Source: Paraburkholderia monticola (GTDB taxonomy: Bacteria; Pseudomonadota; Gammaproteobacteria; Burkholderiales; Burkholderiaceae). From it: a DNA stretch of 64,000 nt. Below are positions 24,362 to 33,487 of this stretch, piece after piece. Position 1 is the first letter of the stretch. The number at the start of each line of letters is the position of its first letter. A program made the position numbers and the translations under genes. The notes under the pieces are model-generated. The model ran no database searches, was not told the origin of the DNA, and saw nothing but the letters and a program-made list of their open reading frames with translations. The DNA lies in contig NZ_LRBG01000039.1 in the NCBI RefSeq assembly GCF_001580545.1, positions 1 through 64,000 of the forward strand, in the 5' to 3' direction.

Positions 24362-25135
24362 ATGTCAGTGAAGGACCTGTTTCAACTCGACGGCAAGGTT
24401 GCCTTGATCACCGGCGGTTCGCGCGGGCTCGGGCTGCAAATGGCCGAAGCGCTCGGCGAAATGGGCTGCCGCGTGGCGATTACCGCGCGCAAAGCCAACG
24501 AACTCGACGAAGCGAAAGCACATCTGCAAGGCCGCGGCATCGAAGTGCGGACCATCGTCAACGACTTGCAGCGCTTCGAAGGTATTCCCGCGCTCGTCGA
24601 TGAAGTGATCGGCGCGCATGGGCACATCGATATCCTGATCAACAACGCGGGGGCCACGTGGGGCGCGCCCGCCGAAGAGTATCCCGACGAAGCGTGGCAC
24701 AAGGTGATGAACCTGAACGTCAACGCGCCGTTCTTTCTCGCGCGCGAAGTCGGCAAGCGCAGCATGATTCCGCGGCGCGCGGGCAAGATCATCAACGTCG
24801 CGTCGGTGGCCGGGTTGAAGGGCTCGCCGCCGGGCATGAACACGATTGCCTACAACACGTCGAAGGCCGCGGCGATCAATTTCACGCGTGCGCTCGCGGG
24901 CGAGTGGGGCAAGTACAACATCAACGTCAACGCGATTTGCCCCGGCTTCTTCCCGTCGAAGATGTCGGCGGGACTGCTCGACACGCTCGAAGACGCAATC
25001 GTTGCAAGCACGCCGTTGCGGCGGCTCGGCGGCGAGGAGGATCTGAAGGGTCCCGTGGTGTTTCTCGCGAGCGAGGCATCGCGGCATATCACCGGTCAGT
25101 ATCTGGCGGTGGATGGCGGGGCGATCATCGTCTGA
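24362..25135 (+). CDS. Short-chain dehydrogenase/reductase
   Basis: 257 aa classical SDR. Cofactor motif TGGSRGLGLQMAEAL (Arg after the second Gly favours NADP(H)), NNAGATWG, catalytic Ser in INVASVAGLK and YNTSK (Tyr-x-x-x-Lys), C-terminal GQYLAVDGG. A strong Shine-Dalgarno (GGAGGAG) precedes ATG 24362; an in-frame ATG 27 nt earlier is possible. It is the first plus-strand gene of the fatty-acid module and resembles 3-oxoacyl/3-hydroxyacyl reductases. Confidence 0.93.
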   Translation: MSVKDLFQLDGKVALITGGSRGLGLQMAEALGEMGCRVAITARKANELDEAKAHLQGRGIEVRTIVNDLQRFEGIPALVDEVIGAHGHIDILINNAGATWGAPAEEYPDEAWHKVMNLNVNAPFFLAREVGKRSMIPRRAGKIINVASVAGLKGSPPGMNTIAYNTSKAAAINFTRALAGEWGKYNINVNAICPGFFPSKMSAGLLDTLEDAIVASTPLRRLGGEEDLKGPVVFLASEASRHITGQYLAVDGGAIIV

Positions 25136-25198
25136 GTCTGCAACGTTCTGGCGCCGCAAGCCGCGCGAGCGGCTGAACGACCACCTGGGAGACGTTGC

Positions 25199-25246
25199 AT
25201 GAATGTCGAGTACTCGGACCAGGTCAATATCGAACATCCCGTGTGA
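25199..25246 (+). CDS. Short ORF, possible truncated gene start or leader
   Basis: 15 codons (MNVEYSDQVNIEHPV) with a good GGGAG Shine-Dalgarno 8 nt upstream, between the SDR and acyl-CoA synthetase genes. It reads like the N-terminus of a normal enzyme cut short, so it may be what remains after a deletion in the operon. Confidence 0.3.
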   Translation: MNVEYSDQVNIEHPV

Positions 25247-25301
25247 CGGATCACGCGCAACGCGCGTAAGCACGCGTGCACAGAAAAAGCTGGAGACACC
25301 C

Positions 25302-27020
25302 ATGAACGACCGCCATTTTCCGCATTGGCCGCCGAAAGTACCGCTGCATCTGACGCTGCCGCACACGAATCTTTTCTACAACGTCGAAGTTTCGGCGACG
25401 CGTTTTCCCGACAAGCCGTTCATCATCTACTACGACACGCCGATCACGTTCGCCGGGTTCAGGGACGAGACCGAGCGCCTCGCCGGTTTTCTGCAACAGG
25501 AGTGCGGCGTGAAGGCCGGCGATCGCGTGTTGCTCTACATGCAGAACAGTCCGCAGTGGATCGTCGCGTACTACGGCATTCTGCGCGCGAACGCGGTGGT
25601 GGTGCCGGTCAATCCGATGAACATGAGCGCGGAGCTCGCGCACTATGTCGAGGATAGCGGCGCGACGACGATCATCGCGCCGCAGTGTCTGTTCGACAAC
25701 GTCGAGCCGTTGCTCGGCGAGGGACCGGGGCAAGGGCTCGAGCATGTGATCGTCGCGACGTATAGCGATTATCTGAAACGGCCGTCGCCGATCGCGGTGC
25801 CGGAGTTCGTCGCGGCGCCACGCAAGAGCTTCGATCGGGCGGGTGTCACGGCGTGGCAGGACGCGCTCGATCGACGCATCGCGCCCGGACCGCTGACCAC
25901 CGGTCCCGACGATCTGTGCGTGATGCCGTACACCTCGGGCACCACGGGCCGGCCGAAGGGCTGCATGCATACGCATCGCAGCGTGATGAGCACGCTGCTC
26001 GGCGGCTGCGTGTGGTTCGGCTCGGCCTCGGATGGCGTGCATCTGTCGGTGCTGCCGTTTTTTCACGTGACGGGTATGCAGGGCGGCATGAACAGCGCGC
26101 TGTATTCGGCCGCCACGATCGTCGTGATGTCGCGCTGGGATCGCGATGCCGCCGCGCTCTGCATGCAGCGATACCGGATCACCGCATGGCAGTCGATCTC
26201 CACGATGATGGTCGATTTCCTGTCGAACCCGCGGCTCGGCGAATACGATCTGTCGAGCCTGTCCGGCACGCGCGGCGGCGGCGCGGCGATGCCCGAGGCG
26301 ATCGCGAAGAAGCTGAAGACGCTGACCGGCCTGGATTACGTCGAGGGCTACGGCATGTCGGAGACGATCGCGGGCACGCACATCAATCCGCCCCATCGTC
26401 CGAAGCCGCAATGTCTCGGCATTCCGGTGTTCGACGTCGATTCGCGCGTGATCGATCCGGTTACGCGGCAGGAGTTGCCGCCAGGCGAGACCGGCGAGAT
26501 CGTCGTCAACGCGCCGCAGGTGATGCGCGGCTACTGGCGCGACCAGAAGGCCACCGACGAAGCGTTCATCGAACTCGACGGCAAGCGTTTTCTGCGCACG
26601 GGCGACCTCGGGCATATCGACGAGGACGGCTATTTCTTCATGACCGACCGTCTCAAACGCATGATCAACGCGTCGGGCTACAAGGTCTGGCCGGCCGAGG
26701 TCGAGGCGCTGATGTACCGGCATCCCGCGATCCACGAAGTCTGCGTGATCGGCGTGAAGGACGAGAAGCGCGGCGAGACCGTGAAGGCGCTGGTCGTGCC
26801 GACGGCGGCGCAGGCGGGCAGAATCGGCGCGCAGGAGATCATCGACTGGGCGCGTGATCAGATGGCCGCCTACAAGGCGCCGCGTATCGTCGAGATCGTC
26901 GCGTCGTTGCCGAAATCGGGCACCGGCAAGATTCTGTGGCGCAAGCTGCAGGAGGAGGATGCAGCGGCGAGGGCGGCGAGGGCAGCTGACCAGGCGGGCA
27001 ACGGAGGCGCGCCGCGATGA
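25302..27020 (+). CDS. Long/medium-chain acyl-CoA synthetase (AMP-forming)
   Basis: 572 aa ANL-superfamily ligase activating a carboxylic acid via acyl-AMP. Motifs: P-loop YTSGTTGRPKGCMHTH, A5 EGYGMSETIAGTH, A7 RTGDLGHIDEDGYFFMTDR, A8 RLKRMINASGYKVWPAEVEAL, and the catalytic Lys in LPKSGTGKILWRK. GGAG 6 nt before ATG 25302 fixes the start. In a module with SDR and acyl-CoA dehydrogenase, it would feed acyl-CoA to beta-oxidation. Chain length is not predictable. The C-terminal 25 residues are Ala/Arg-rich. Confidence 0.93.
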   Translation: MNDRHFPHWPPKVPLHLTLPHTNLFYNVEVSATRFPDKPFIIYYDTPITFAGFRDETERLAGFLQQECGVKAGDRVLLYMQNSPQWIVAYYGILRANAVVVPVNPMNMSAELAHYVEDSGATTIIAPQCLFDNVEPLLGEGPGQGLEHVIVATYSDYLKRPSPIAVPEFVAAPRKSFDRAGVTAWQDALDRRIAPGPLTTGPDDLCVMPYTSGTTGRPKGCMHTHRSVMSTLLGGCVWFGSASDGVHLSVLPFFHVTGMQGGMNSALYSAATIVVMSRWDRDAAALCMQRYRITAWQSISTMMVDFLSNPRLGEYDLSSLSGTRGGGAAMPEAIAKKLKTLTGLDYVEGYGMSETIAGTHINPPHRPKPQCLGIPVFDVDSRVIDPVTRQELPPGETGEIVVNAPQVMRGYWRDQKATDEAFIELDGKRFLRTGDLGHIDEDGYFFMTDRLKRMINASGYKVWPAEVEALMYRHPAIHEVCVIGVKDEKRGETVKALVVPTAAQAGRIGAQEIIDWARDQMAAYKAPRIVEIVASLPKSGTGKILWRKLQEEDAAARAARAADQAGNGGAPR

Positions 27021-27175
27021 ACCGGCTCGATCTATCGTGGCCACCCGTATCCCGCTATTTGCCTGTAAGCTTCCCTTGACGGGTTCGCGTGGAGGCTGCG
27101 TGACTCGCCCTGATGAATCAGGATTTGCAGACGGACTCGTACGTTCTTGCCAATTTTTTTGAGGGGATATCAGTC

Positions 27176-27487
27176 ATGAAGAGCTTCGCCATCAAACGAA
27201 TCATGCTTGGGGTTTCGGTCATCGCACTGGTGACCGGCACGGTCCCGGCCGCGCTCGCGCAAGGCTCGACGGACGCCGCAGCGCAGGAAGGCACGGCTGC
27301 GACCACCCCGAAGCCAACCAAGGCCGAGCGCAAGGCAGAGCGCAAACAGGCTCGCGCGAAAAAGAACGCCGAACTGAAGAAGCTCGAAGACGCTGGCTAC
27401 CAGCCGGCGCAGAACGATCCGAACTATCCGGACAAGCTGCAGGCGGCCCAGAAGAAGGCCGGCATCGGTGCGCCCGCCAGCCAGTAA
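27176..27487 (+). CDS. Exported DUF4148-like protein
   Basis: 103 aa: signal peptide with cleavage near ALA-Q, a Lys/Arg-rich helical middle (KAERKAERKQARAKKNAELK) and LEDAGYQPAQNDPNYPDKLQ, which matches the core of the DUF4148 family of small periplasmic proteins in Burkholderiaceae. Function unknown. GAGGGG Shine-Dalgarno supports the start; followed by a terminator. Confidence 0.8.
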   Translation: MKSFAIKRIMLGVSVIALVTGTVPAALAQGSTDAAAQEGTAATTPKPTKAERKAERKQARAKKNAELKKLEDAGYQPAQNDPNYPDKLQAAQKKAGIGAPASQ

Positions 27488-27499
27488 CGAACAGGCGGA

Positions 27500-27543
27500 G
27501 GCCCGGCGCGATATTCATCGTGATGACGCGCCGGGCGTTTTCG
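27500..27543 (+). terminator. Rho-independent-type terminator
   Basis: Stem CCCGGCGCG / CGCGCCGGG (9 bp) with a 16-nt loop, then GCGTTTTC; 14 nt after the DUF4148-like gene. Confidence 0.7.
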
Positions 27544-28033
27544 CGGTTTTCGAAGTTTCAAGCCCTAAATCGATTTCATCCGCGGAAATAATTGCTGGCC
27601 CGCGCGGCTCAATGCAAAATTTTCTGATAGCCGGGCGGTGGCGGCGCTGTGCGTCGGCTAAATAATCCAGGTAATCGGGAATTACAAATAAATTCAAGGC
27701 GCTAACTAGAATGCGCCGAGATTAATAAAACACGGGCATGTTGAATAGTATTAAAGAAGATTTTGAACAGAACGGTTTTGCCATTCTTTCGGGGTTTTAT
27801 TCTTTTGGTTGAGCGGAAGGCCGTCGCGTTTGAACTCCATTCACGGGCGGAAAGAGGTGGGCAGTGTGCCGCCCCAATTCCGCCCATGAAAAAAACCGGC
27901 GCACTTTCGCCTTCGAATGCAGAAAGAAGCAGTATTGCTTCTCGCTCACCCCACGCTTTAGGGCCTTTCCTGCCGCTGTGACCGAATCGGTTACGCTTTG
28001 CCGTAAACAACGCGACCGGCGGGGCATGTGATC
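27544..28033. other. AT-richer intergenic region upstream of mbfA-like gene
   Basis: About 490 bp with no credible gene. The first half is strikingly AT-rich. It holds a perfect inverted repeat AGAAGCA-GTAT-TGCTTCT (27925-27942) and a short palindrome ACCGA-A-TCGGT (27981-27991), either of which could be an operator for the ferritin/VIT1 gene. No Fur-box-like sequence was seen. Confidence 0.5.
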
Positions 28034-29161
28034 ATGGCCACGAAGCACGAAGTCAGGCGCTACAAGTCGAATTTCTTCGACGAACTGCACAGCGCCGCGC
28101 TCTATGAAACGCTCGCGAGCGTCGAGCAGGACGAGACCCGCAAGCAGGTCTATCAGGATCTCGCGCAATCCGAACACAGTCACGCGCAAGTCTGGGCCGA
28201 CAAGCTCAGGGCCAATGGCGTCGAACCGAAAGGCCGTGGACACGCGGTCAAAACACGACTGATGAAGGGGCTCGTGCGCACGTTCGGCGCGAACTTCGTG
28301 CTGCCGACTCTCGCCGCCGCCGAATACGCGGACCGCAACAAATATCAAGGCCAACGCGACGCGGGCCGCATGTCGGCCGACGAACATCATCACGCGGCCG
28401 TCGTGCAGACGCTCGCGGGTAACGGCGACGCGAACCTCGTGCCCGGCGCGCGCATCGCCGCGGCCGAGTCCTGGCATAGGGGGGCGGCGTCGGGCAACGA
28501 TTTGCGCGCGGCCGTCCTCGGCGCGAACGACGGCCTCGTGTCCAACTTCTGCCTGATCATGGGCGTCGCCGGCGCGGGCACCGGCAACAAGGCGATCCTG
28601 TTGACCGGCCTCGCCGGGCTGATCGCCGGTGCCTGTTCGATGGCGCTCGGCGAATGGCTGTCGGTCACCAATGCGCGCGAACTCGCGAGCACGCAGATCG
28701 CCAAGGAAGCCGAGGAGATCGCCGATCAGCCCGAGGCGGAGGAGCACGAGCTTGCGCTGATCTACCGCGCGAAAGGGCTCGACGCGATCGAGGCGAAACG
28801 CGTGGCCGCGCAGATGATGCGCGACAAGGACAAGGCGCTCGACACCCTCACGCGCGAGGAACTCGGTCTCGATCCGGCGGAGCTCGGCGGCAATCCGTGG
28901 TCGGCGGCCGGCGTGTCGTTCTGTCTGTTCTCGCTCGGCGCGATTTTCCCGGTCATGCCATTTCTCTGGACGCACGGCGTCGCCGCGATCCTGCAGTGCG
29001 TGGTGCTGAGCATGCTGGCACTCGCGTCGATCGGCGTGTTCACGTCGTTGTTCAACGGCCGCAGCGCGGGGTTTTCGGCGCTGCGCCAGATCGTCATCGG
29101 GCTTATCGCAGCGGGGTTTACGTTCGGTGTCGGGCGCTTGCTGGGCGTGTCGATTTCCTGA
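28034..29161 (+). CDS. mbfA: Membrane-bound ferritin-like / VIT1-family protein (MbfA-like)
   Basis: 375 aa two-domain protein. Residues about 1-140 form a ferritin/rubrerythrin-like helical domain (FFDELHSAALYETLA, DLAQSEHSHAQVW: ExxH iron ligands). Residues about 150-375 form a VIT1/CCC1 domain with about five membrane helices (AAVLGANDGLVSNFCLIMGVAGAG, SMALGEWLSV). The combination is that of MbfA, an inner-membrane Fe(II)/Mn(II) exporter protecting against iron and peroxide stress in alpha-proteobacteria. ATG 28034 is used; GTG 28028 is an alternative. Monocistronic. Function is inferred from architecture. Confidence 0.85.
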   Translation: MATKHEVRRYKSNFFDELHSAALYETLASVEQDETRKQVYQDLAQSEHSHAQVWADKLRANGVEPKGRGHAVKTRLMKGLVRTFGANFVLPTLAAAEYADRNKYQGQRDAGRMSADEHHHAAVVQTLAGNGDANLVPGARIAAAESWHRGAASGNDLRAAVLGANDGLVSNFCLIMGVAGAGTGNKAILLTGLAGLIAGACSMALGEWLSVTNARELASTQIAKEAEEIADQPEAEEHELALIYRAKGLDAIEAKRVAAQMMRDKDKALDTLTREELGLDPAELGGNPWSAAGVSFCLFSLGAIFPVMPFLWTHGVAAILQCVVLSMLALASIGVFTSLFNGRSAGFSALRQIVIGLIAAGFTFGVGRLLGVSIS

Positions 29162-29182
29162 GCGCGGCGTCTCACCACGGCA

Positions 29183-29212
29183 ACCCGGCCGCCGCCGTCG
29201 TGATGGCCGGGT
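29183..29212 (+). terminator. Hairpin after mbfA-like gene
   Basis: ACCCGGCC / GGCCGGGT, 8-bp stem with a 14-nt loop, 22 nt past the stop. Its last base is the first base of the proposed operator half-site upstream of proV. No long T-run. Confidence 0.5.
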
Positions 29213-29237
29213 GTCGCATTTCCTCATGTGCCTGTCG
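29212..29237 (+). promoter_or_regulatory. Candidate AraC-type operator upstream of proVW
   Basis: Two TGTCG half-sites in direct orientation at 29212 and 29233, exactly 21 bp apart, 84 bp before the proV start codon. The same spacing recurs before sdaA, fdhA and proX, the other outlying operons of the betaine locus. Direct half-sites two helical turns apart are the usual format for AraC-family activators. Confidence 0.6.
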
Positions 29238-29320
29238 GAATTAGTCGGCTCGCCGCACTTTTTTCTGGCAACTATGTAGGCACAGCGCGGACGCATGTCC
29301 GCACGCGAGGAGAGCATTCG

Positions 29321-30496
29321 ATGAATTCCCCCAAGGTCGTGGTCGAAGGGCTGTGCAAGGTGTTCGGCACCAACCCGAAACAGGCGCTAGCGATGCTGGC
29401 CGGCGGCGCCACGAAAGAGGAGGTGTTTGCCCGCACCGGCCAGATCGTCGGCGTTCACAACGCGTCGTTCGAGGTTCGGGAGGGCGAGATCTTCGTGCTG
29501 ATGGGCCTGTCCGGCTCCGGCAAGTCGACGCTGATTCGCCTGATCAATCGGCTGGTCGAGCCGAGCGCGGGCAAGGTGCTGATCGACGGCCGCGATGTCG
29601 CCAGCGTGCCGCGCGCCGAACTGATCGCGCTGCGCCGCAAGGACATGAGCATGGTGTTCCAGTCCTTCGCGCTGATGCCGCAACGCAACGTGCTGTCCAA
29701 CGCGGCATTCGGACTCGAGGTGGCGGGGGTCGGGCGCAAGGAACGCGAGGCGAGGGCGCTGACGGTGCTCGAACAGGTCGGACTCGCGCCGTTCGCGCAC
29801 AAACTGCCTGCCGAGCTGTCGGGCGGCATGCAGCAGCGCGTCGGGCTCGCGCGGGCGCTCACGGTCAACCCGTCGCTGATGATCATGGACGAGGCGTTCT
29901 CCGCGCTCGATCCGCTCAAGCGCAAGGAAATGCAGAACGTGCTGCTCGAGCTGCAACGCGAGCAGCAGCGCACGATCCTGTTCGTGTCGCACGATCTGGA
30001 GGAGGCGATGCGCATCGGCACGCGGATCGCGATCATGGAGGGCGGGCGCGTCGTGCAGATCGGCACGCCGCAGGAAATCATCAAGAACCCGGCCGACGAC
30101 TACGTGCGCGCGTTCTTCGAAGGCATCGACACGAGCCGCTATCTGACGGCCGGCGATCTGATGCAGACCGACGCTGTGCCACTGATGCACGCGCCGCAGA
30201 TCGACGCGTCGAGCGTCGCCGCGACGCTCAACGGCAGCGCCGACTACGCGTTCGTGCTGGACGGCGAGCGCCGGATCCGCGGCTTCGTGTGCCGCGATGC
30301 GACCGGCAGCGCGTCGCCGCAGCTGAACCAGATCGAATGCATCCGCCGCAGCACGCCGCTCAACGACGTGGTCGAGCGCGTGGTGGCTAGCCGCGCGCCG
30401 CTGCCGGTCGTCGAGGCGGACGGCTCCTACTGCGGTTCGGTCAACAAGACGAACGTGCTGAACGTTCTCACGCGCCATCGAGGTTCCCATGTCTGA
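29321..30496 (+). CDS. proV: Quaternary amine (glycine betaine/choline/carnitine) ABC transporter ATPase
   Basis: 391 aa ProV/CbcV-type ATPase. Walker A GLSGSGKSTLIRLINRL, signature ELSGGMQQRVGLARAL, Walker B LMIMDEAFSALDP, H-loop VSHDLEEA. A C-terminal extension (residues about 275-391) is a CBS-pair-like regulatory region, and the N-terminal extension NPKQALAML with TGQIVGVHNASFEV is specific to ProV. Overlaps proW by 8 nt. With a betaine catabolic locus downstream, uptake for use as carbon and nitrogen source is more likely than osmoprotection alone. Choline, betaine or carnitine cannot be told apart. Confidence 0.93.
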   Translation: MNSPKVVVEGLCKVFGTNPKQALAMLAGGATKEEVFARTGQIVGVHNASFEVREGEIFVLMGLSGSGKSTLIRLINRLVEPSAGKVLIDGRDVASVPRAELIALRRKDMSMVFQSFALMPQRNVLSNAAFGLEVAGVGRKEREARALTVLEQVGLAPFAHKLPAELSGGMQQRVGLARALTVNPSLMIMDEAFSALDPLKRKEMQNVLLELQREQQRTILFVSHDLEEAMRIGTRIAIMEGGRVVQIGTPQEIIKNPADDYVRAFFEGIDTSRYLTAGDLMQTDAVPLMHAPQIDASSVAATLNGSADYAFVLDGERRIRGFVCRDATGSASPQLNQIECIRRSTPLNDVVERVVASRAPLPVVEADGSYCGSVNKTNVLNVLTRHRGSHV

Positions 30497-31391
30497 AGTC
30501 ATTCCTGTTGGCGCCTGGGTCGATCACGGCGTTCACTATCTGCTCGATCACGATGCGAAGACCTTCGACACGATCGGCAAAGTCATCGAGAGTTTTGCCG
30601 CGACGGTCGAGCACGGCTTGCAGGCCGTGCCGATGTGGGCGCTGATGGCGTTTTTCGTCGGTATCGGCTTGTGGCGCGTCGGCTGGCGCTTCGCGCTGTT
30701 CACGCTGGCCGCGCTGCTCCTGATCTACGGCACCGGTTTCTGGGATCAGATGGTGATCACGCTCGGCCTCACGTTGTCTTCGACGGTGATCAGTCTCGTG
30801 CTCGGCGTGCCGCTCGGCATCTGGATGGCGAAGAGCCGCACCGTCGAGATGGTCGTACGCCCAGTGCTCGATCTGATGCAGACGATGCCCGCCTTCGTCT
30901 ACCTTATTCCGGCCGCGATGCTGTTCGGCCTCGGCCGCGTGCCGGGCATCCTGTCGACCGTGATATTCGCGATGCCGCCCGCGGTGCGTCTGACCGCGCT
31001 CGGCATCAAGCATGTCAATCACGAGATCGTCGAAGCGGGCCAGGCGTTCGGCTGCACGCCGTGGCAACTGCTGTACAAGGTGCAGTTTCCGAACGCGCTG
31101 CCGTCGATCATGACCGGCGTGAACCAGACCATCATGATGGCGCTGTCGATGGTGATCATTGCGTCGATGGTCGGCGCCGGCGGCCTCGGCAATGACGTGC
31201 TCGCCAGCATCCAGCGGCTCGATATCGGACTCGGCTTCGAAAGCGGGATGTCGGTCGTGATGCTGGCGATCATTCTGGACCGCATCACCGAGAGCTTCGG
31301 CCGCGCGCCGGGCAAGGCACGCGCGCCGCTGTTCGCGGGCTTGCGCCAGGCGATAAGAGTGCGCCGCGAGCCGGCGGCGCAGCACGGTTGA
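30489..31391 (+). CDS. proW: Quaternary amine ABC transporter permease
   Basis: 300 aa inner-membrane permease with about seven hydrophobic segments. The EAA loop is IVEAGQAFGCTPWQLLYKVQFPNALPSIM; MQTMPAFVYLIPAAMLFGLG and MALSMVIIASMVGAGGLGNDV are ProW signatures. Follows proV with an 8-nt overlap; an AraC-family gene begins 11 nt after its stop. The matching binding protein is encoded 25 kb downstream (56455-57312), not next to it. Confidence 0.94.
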   Translation: MSEVIPVGAWVDHGVHYLLDHDAKTFDTIGKVIESFAATVEHGLQAVPMWALMAFFVGIGLWRVGWRFALFTLAALLLIYGTGFWDQMVITLGLTLSSTVISLVLGVPLGIWMAKSRTVEMVVRPVLDLMQTMPAFVYLIPAAMLFGLGRVPGILSTVIFAMPPAVRLTALGIKHVNHEIVEAGQAFGCTPWQLLYKVQFPNALPSIMTGVNQTIMMALSMVIIASMVGAGGLGNDVLASIQRLDIGLGFESGMSVVMLAIILDRITESFGRAPGKARAPLFAGLRQAIRVRREPAAQHG

Positions 31392-31402
31392 TCGATCGGC
31401 CC

Positions 31403-32395
31403 ATGAAGCGCGACGCCATCGCCACTGCCGAAGCCGATGCACGGCTGTCCGCCGTCGCGCACGTCGGCTTCCTGACGTTGCCGAATTTTTCGATGATCGC
31501 GTTCACGAGCGCGGTCGAGGTGCTGCGCATGGCGAACTACGTGGGCCGCGCGCAGCACTACCGGTGGTCGGTGATCAGCCCGGACGGGGAGCCCGCGCGC
31601 GCGAGCAACGGCATCACGGTGAAGCCCACCACCACGCTCGCCGAGGCCGGCATGCCGGACCTGCTGTTCGTATGCGCGGGCTGGCACGTGCGCGACTACG
31701 TGAACGACGAGGTGATCGCGCTGCTGCGCGAGGTGGCCGCGCAACGCGTGCCGCTCGGCGGCATCTGCACGGGGCCGTACGCGCTGCTCGCGGCCGGGCT
31801 CCTCGACGGCTATCGCGCGACCGTGCATTGGGAAGACATGTCGCCGTTGCACCAGCGCTATCCGCACGTGCATTTCGACGACGAACTGTTCGTGATCGAT
31901 CGCGATCGGCTCACCTGCACCGGCGGCACCGCGCCGCTCGATCTGATGCTGCATCTGGTCGGCATGCGGCTCGGGTCCGCGGTGGCTGCGCAGGTGTCGG
32001 AGCAGTTCATCGTCGAGCGGATTCGCGGCTCGACCGATTACCAGCACATTCCGGTCGACGCGCGGGTCGGCTTGTCGCGCGCCGAGCTGATCGAAGTCGT
32101 GCGGCTGATGGAAGCGAATATCGAGGAACCGCTGTCGCTCGACGAACTTGCGCGGCTCGTCAATCTGTCGCAGCGTCATTTGCAGCGAATGTTCAAGCTG
32201 TTCCTGAACGTGTCGCCGACGCATTACTACCTGAGCTTGCGGCTGCGCCGCGCGCGCGACCTGTTGCGCAATACCGACGCGTCGATCGCGCGCGTGACCA
32301 CGGTGTGCGGCTTTCATTCGCCGTGCCATTTCAGCAAGGCATATCGGGCGCAGTTCGGGCATGCGCCGAGCGTCGAGCGGCGGTTGTCGGCTTAG
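31403..32395 (+). CDS. GlxA-family AraC-type regulator (GbdR/SouR/CdhR group)
   Basis: 330 aa. N-terminal DJ-1/PfpI-like sensor domain (VGFLTLPNFSMIAFTSAVEVLRMAN...GGICTGPYALLAAGLLDGY...VHWEDMSPLHQRYPHVHF) and C-terminal AraC double helix-turn-helix (LSLDELARLVNLSQRHLQRMFK...IARVTTVCGFHSPCHFSKAYR). This is the architecture of GbdR, SouR and CdhR, which sense betaine/dimethylglycine, sarcosine and carnitine. It sits in the proVW operon and is closely similar to the regulator at 43.5-44.5 kb. Which ligand it senses is open. Confidence 0.9.
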   Translation: MKRDAIATAEADARLSAVAHVGFLTLPNFSMIAFTSAVEVLRMANYVGRAQHYRWSVISPDGEPARASNGITVKPTTTLAEAGMPDLLFVCAGWHVRDYVNDEVIALLREVAAQRVPLGGICTGPYALLAAGLLDGYRATVHWEDMSPLHQRYPHVHFDDELFVIDRDRLTCTGGTAPLDLMLHLVGMRLGSAVAAQVSEQFIVERIRGSTDYQHIPVDARVGLSRAELIEVVRLMEANIEEPLSLDELARLVNLSQRHLQRMFKLFLNVSPTHYYLSLRLRRARDLLRNTDASIARVTTVCGFHSPCHFSKAYRAQFGHAPSVERRLSA

Positions 32396-32404
32396 CGGCG
32401 CAAT

Positions 32405-33487
32405 TCAGATTGCCTGGGCGCGGCCGGGAAAGGTTTCGTCGTAGCACGAGCCATCGTCGGCTTGCGGCGCGGTGCCGCGTTGCTCGCGATACATCACCGG
32501 CGGCAGGCCGAACTGTTTGCGAAATTCGCGTCCCAGGTGCGACGCGTCCGAAAAGCCGCAGCTCGATGCGATATCGGCGACGGTCTTGTCCGAACTCGTC
32601 AACAGCCACGCGGCAGTGCGCAGGCGCACCTGCTTCGCGTAGGCCTGCGGCGCCTTGCCGGTCTGCGCCTTGAACAGCCGCTCGAGCTGACGCGGCGACA
32701 GATCGAGCTTGCGCGCCAGTTCGTCGAGCGACAGCGCGCGGCCGACGTGTTGCTCCATCAGCAGGATCGCGCGCTTGACCTTCGGATGCGAGGCCGGTGC
32801 GAGCCCGGGCGGGTGCGGTTGGGGCGCATTGCCTTTCTGCAGATCGTCGACGAGCAGGATGCGCAGCGCCTTTTGCACCGTTGCGGTTTCGAAATGACGC
32901 AGCAGGATCGCGGCGGCGACGTCGATCGATGCACGCCCGCCGGAACACGTAATGCGCCGCCGGTCGATCACGAACAGCCGGTCGGCGACCAGCATCTCTT
33001 CGTCGACCGACGGAAAGCGCTCGATGAAATCCCAGTAGTGAAACCAGCTCACGCAGATGCGATGGCCGGCGAGCACCCCCGCGCGCATCAGCGAGAACAC
33101 GCCGGTGCACATGCCGACCAGCGTGGCGTCGTCAGCGGCGGCGCGGCGGATGAACGCGAGCGTCGCCTCGCTTGCGGTCGGCCCGGAGTGCAGCAGTCCG
33201 CCGACCACCACCACGTAATCGAACGGCTCGGCGGTCTCGAAGGTTTCCCACGGCGTGATCTGGATGCCGCAACTCGCGCGCACGGGAGCGAGGGTTTCCC
33301 CGATGACGCTCCACGAACAGCGCACCGGCTTGCTGAAGTCGCCTTCGTCGGCCGACAGACGCAGCAGGTCGACGAAACCCGAGAACGCGGTCAGCGTGAA
33401 GTTCGGCAGCAGGATGATGCCGAAGCGGATGCGCTGCTTCGAGGCGGTGTCGAGCGTTGGAGAGGGAAGCGTTTCAGCGGAATTCAT
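32405..33487 (-). CDS. Second GlxA-family AraC-type regulator, divergent paralogue
   Basis: 360 aa, the same two-domain plan (FGIILLPNFTLTAFSGFVDLLRLSADEG; VGMCTGVFSLMRAGVLAGH; C-terminal LSLDELARKLDLSPRQLERLFKA and VADIASSCGFSDASHLGREFR), but clearly more distant from the other two in the window: the sensor domain has CSWSVIGETLAPVRASCGI and lacks the HWE-type segment (SWFHYWDFIERFP instead). Convergent with the preceding regulator and divergent from sdaA, so it may govern the sdaA-sox operon. A SouR-like (sarcosine) role is a guess. Confidence 0.88.
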   Translation of the reverse strand: MNSAETLPSPTLDTASKQRIRFGIILLPNFTLTAFSGFVDLLRLSADEGDFSKPVRCSWSVIGETLAPVRASCGIQITPWETFETAEPFDYVVVVGGLLHSGPTASEATLAFIRRAAADDATLVGMCTGVFSLMRAGVLAGHRICVSWFHYWDFIERFPSVDEEMLVADRLFVIDRRRITCSGGRASIDVAAAILLRHFETATVQKALRILLVDDLQKGNAPQPHPPGLAPASHPKVKRAILLMEQHVGRALSLDELARKLDLSPRQLERLFKAQTGKAPQAYAKQVRLRTAAWLLTSSDKTVADIASSCGFSDASHLGREFRKQFGLPPVMYREQRGTAPQADDGSCYDETFPGRAQAI

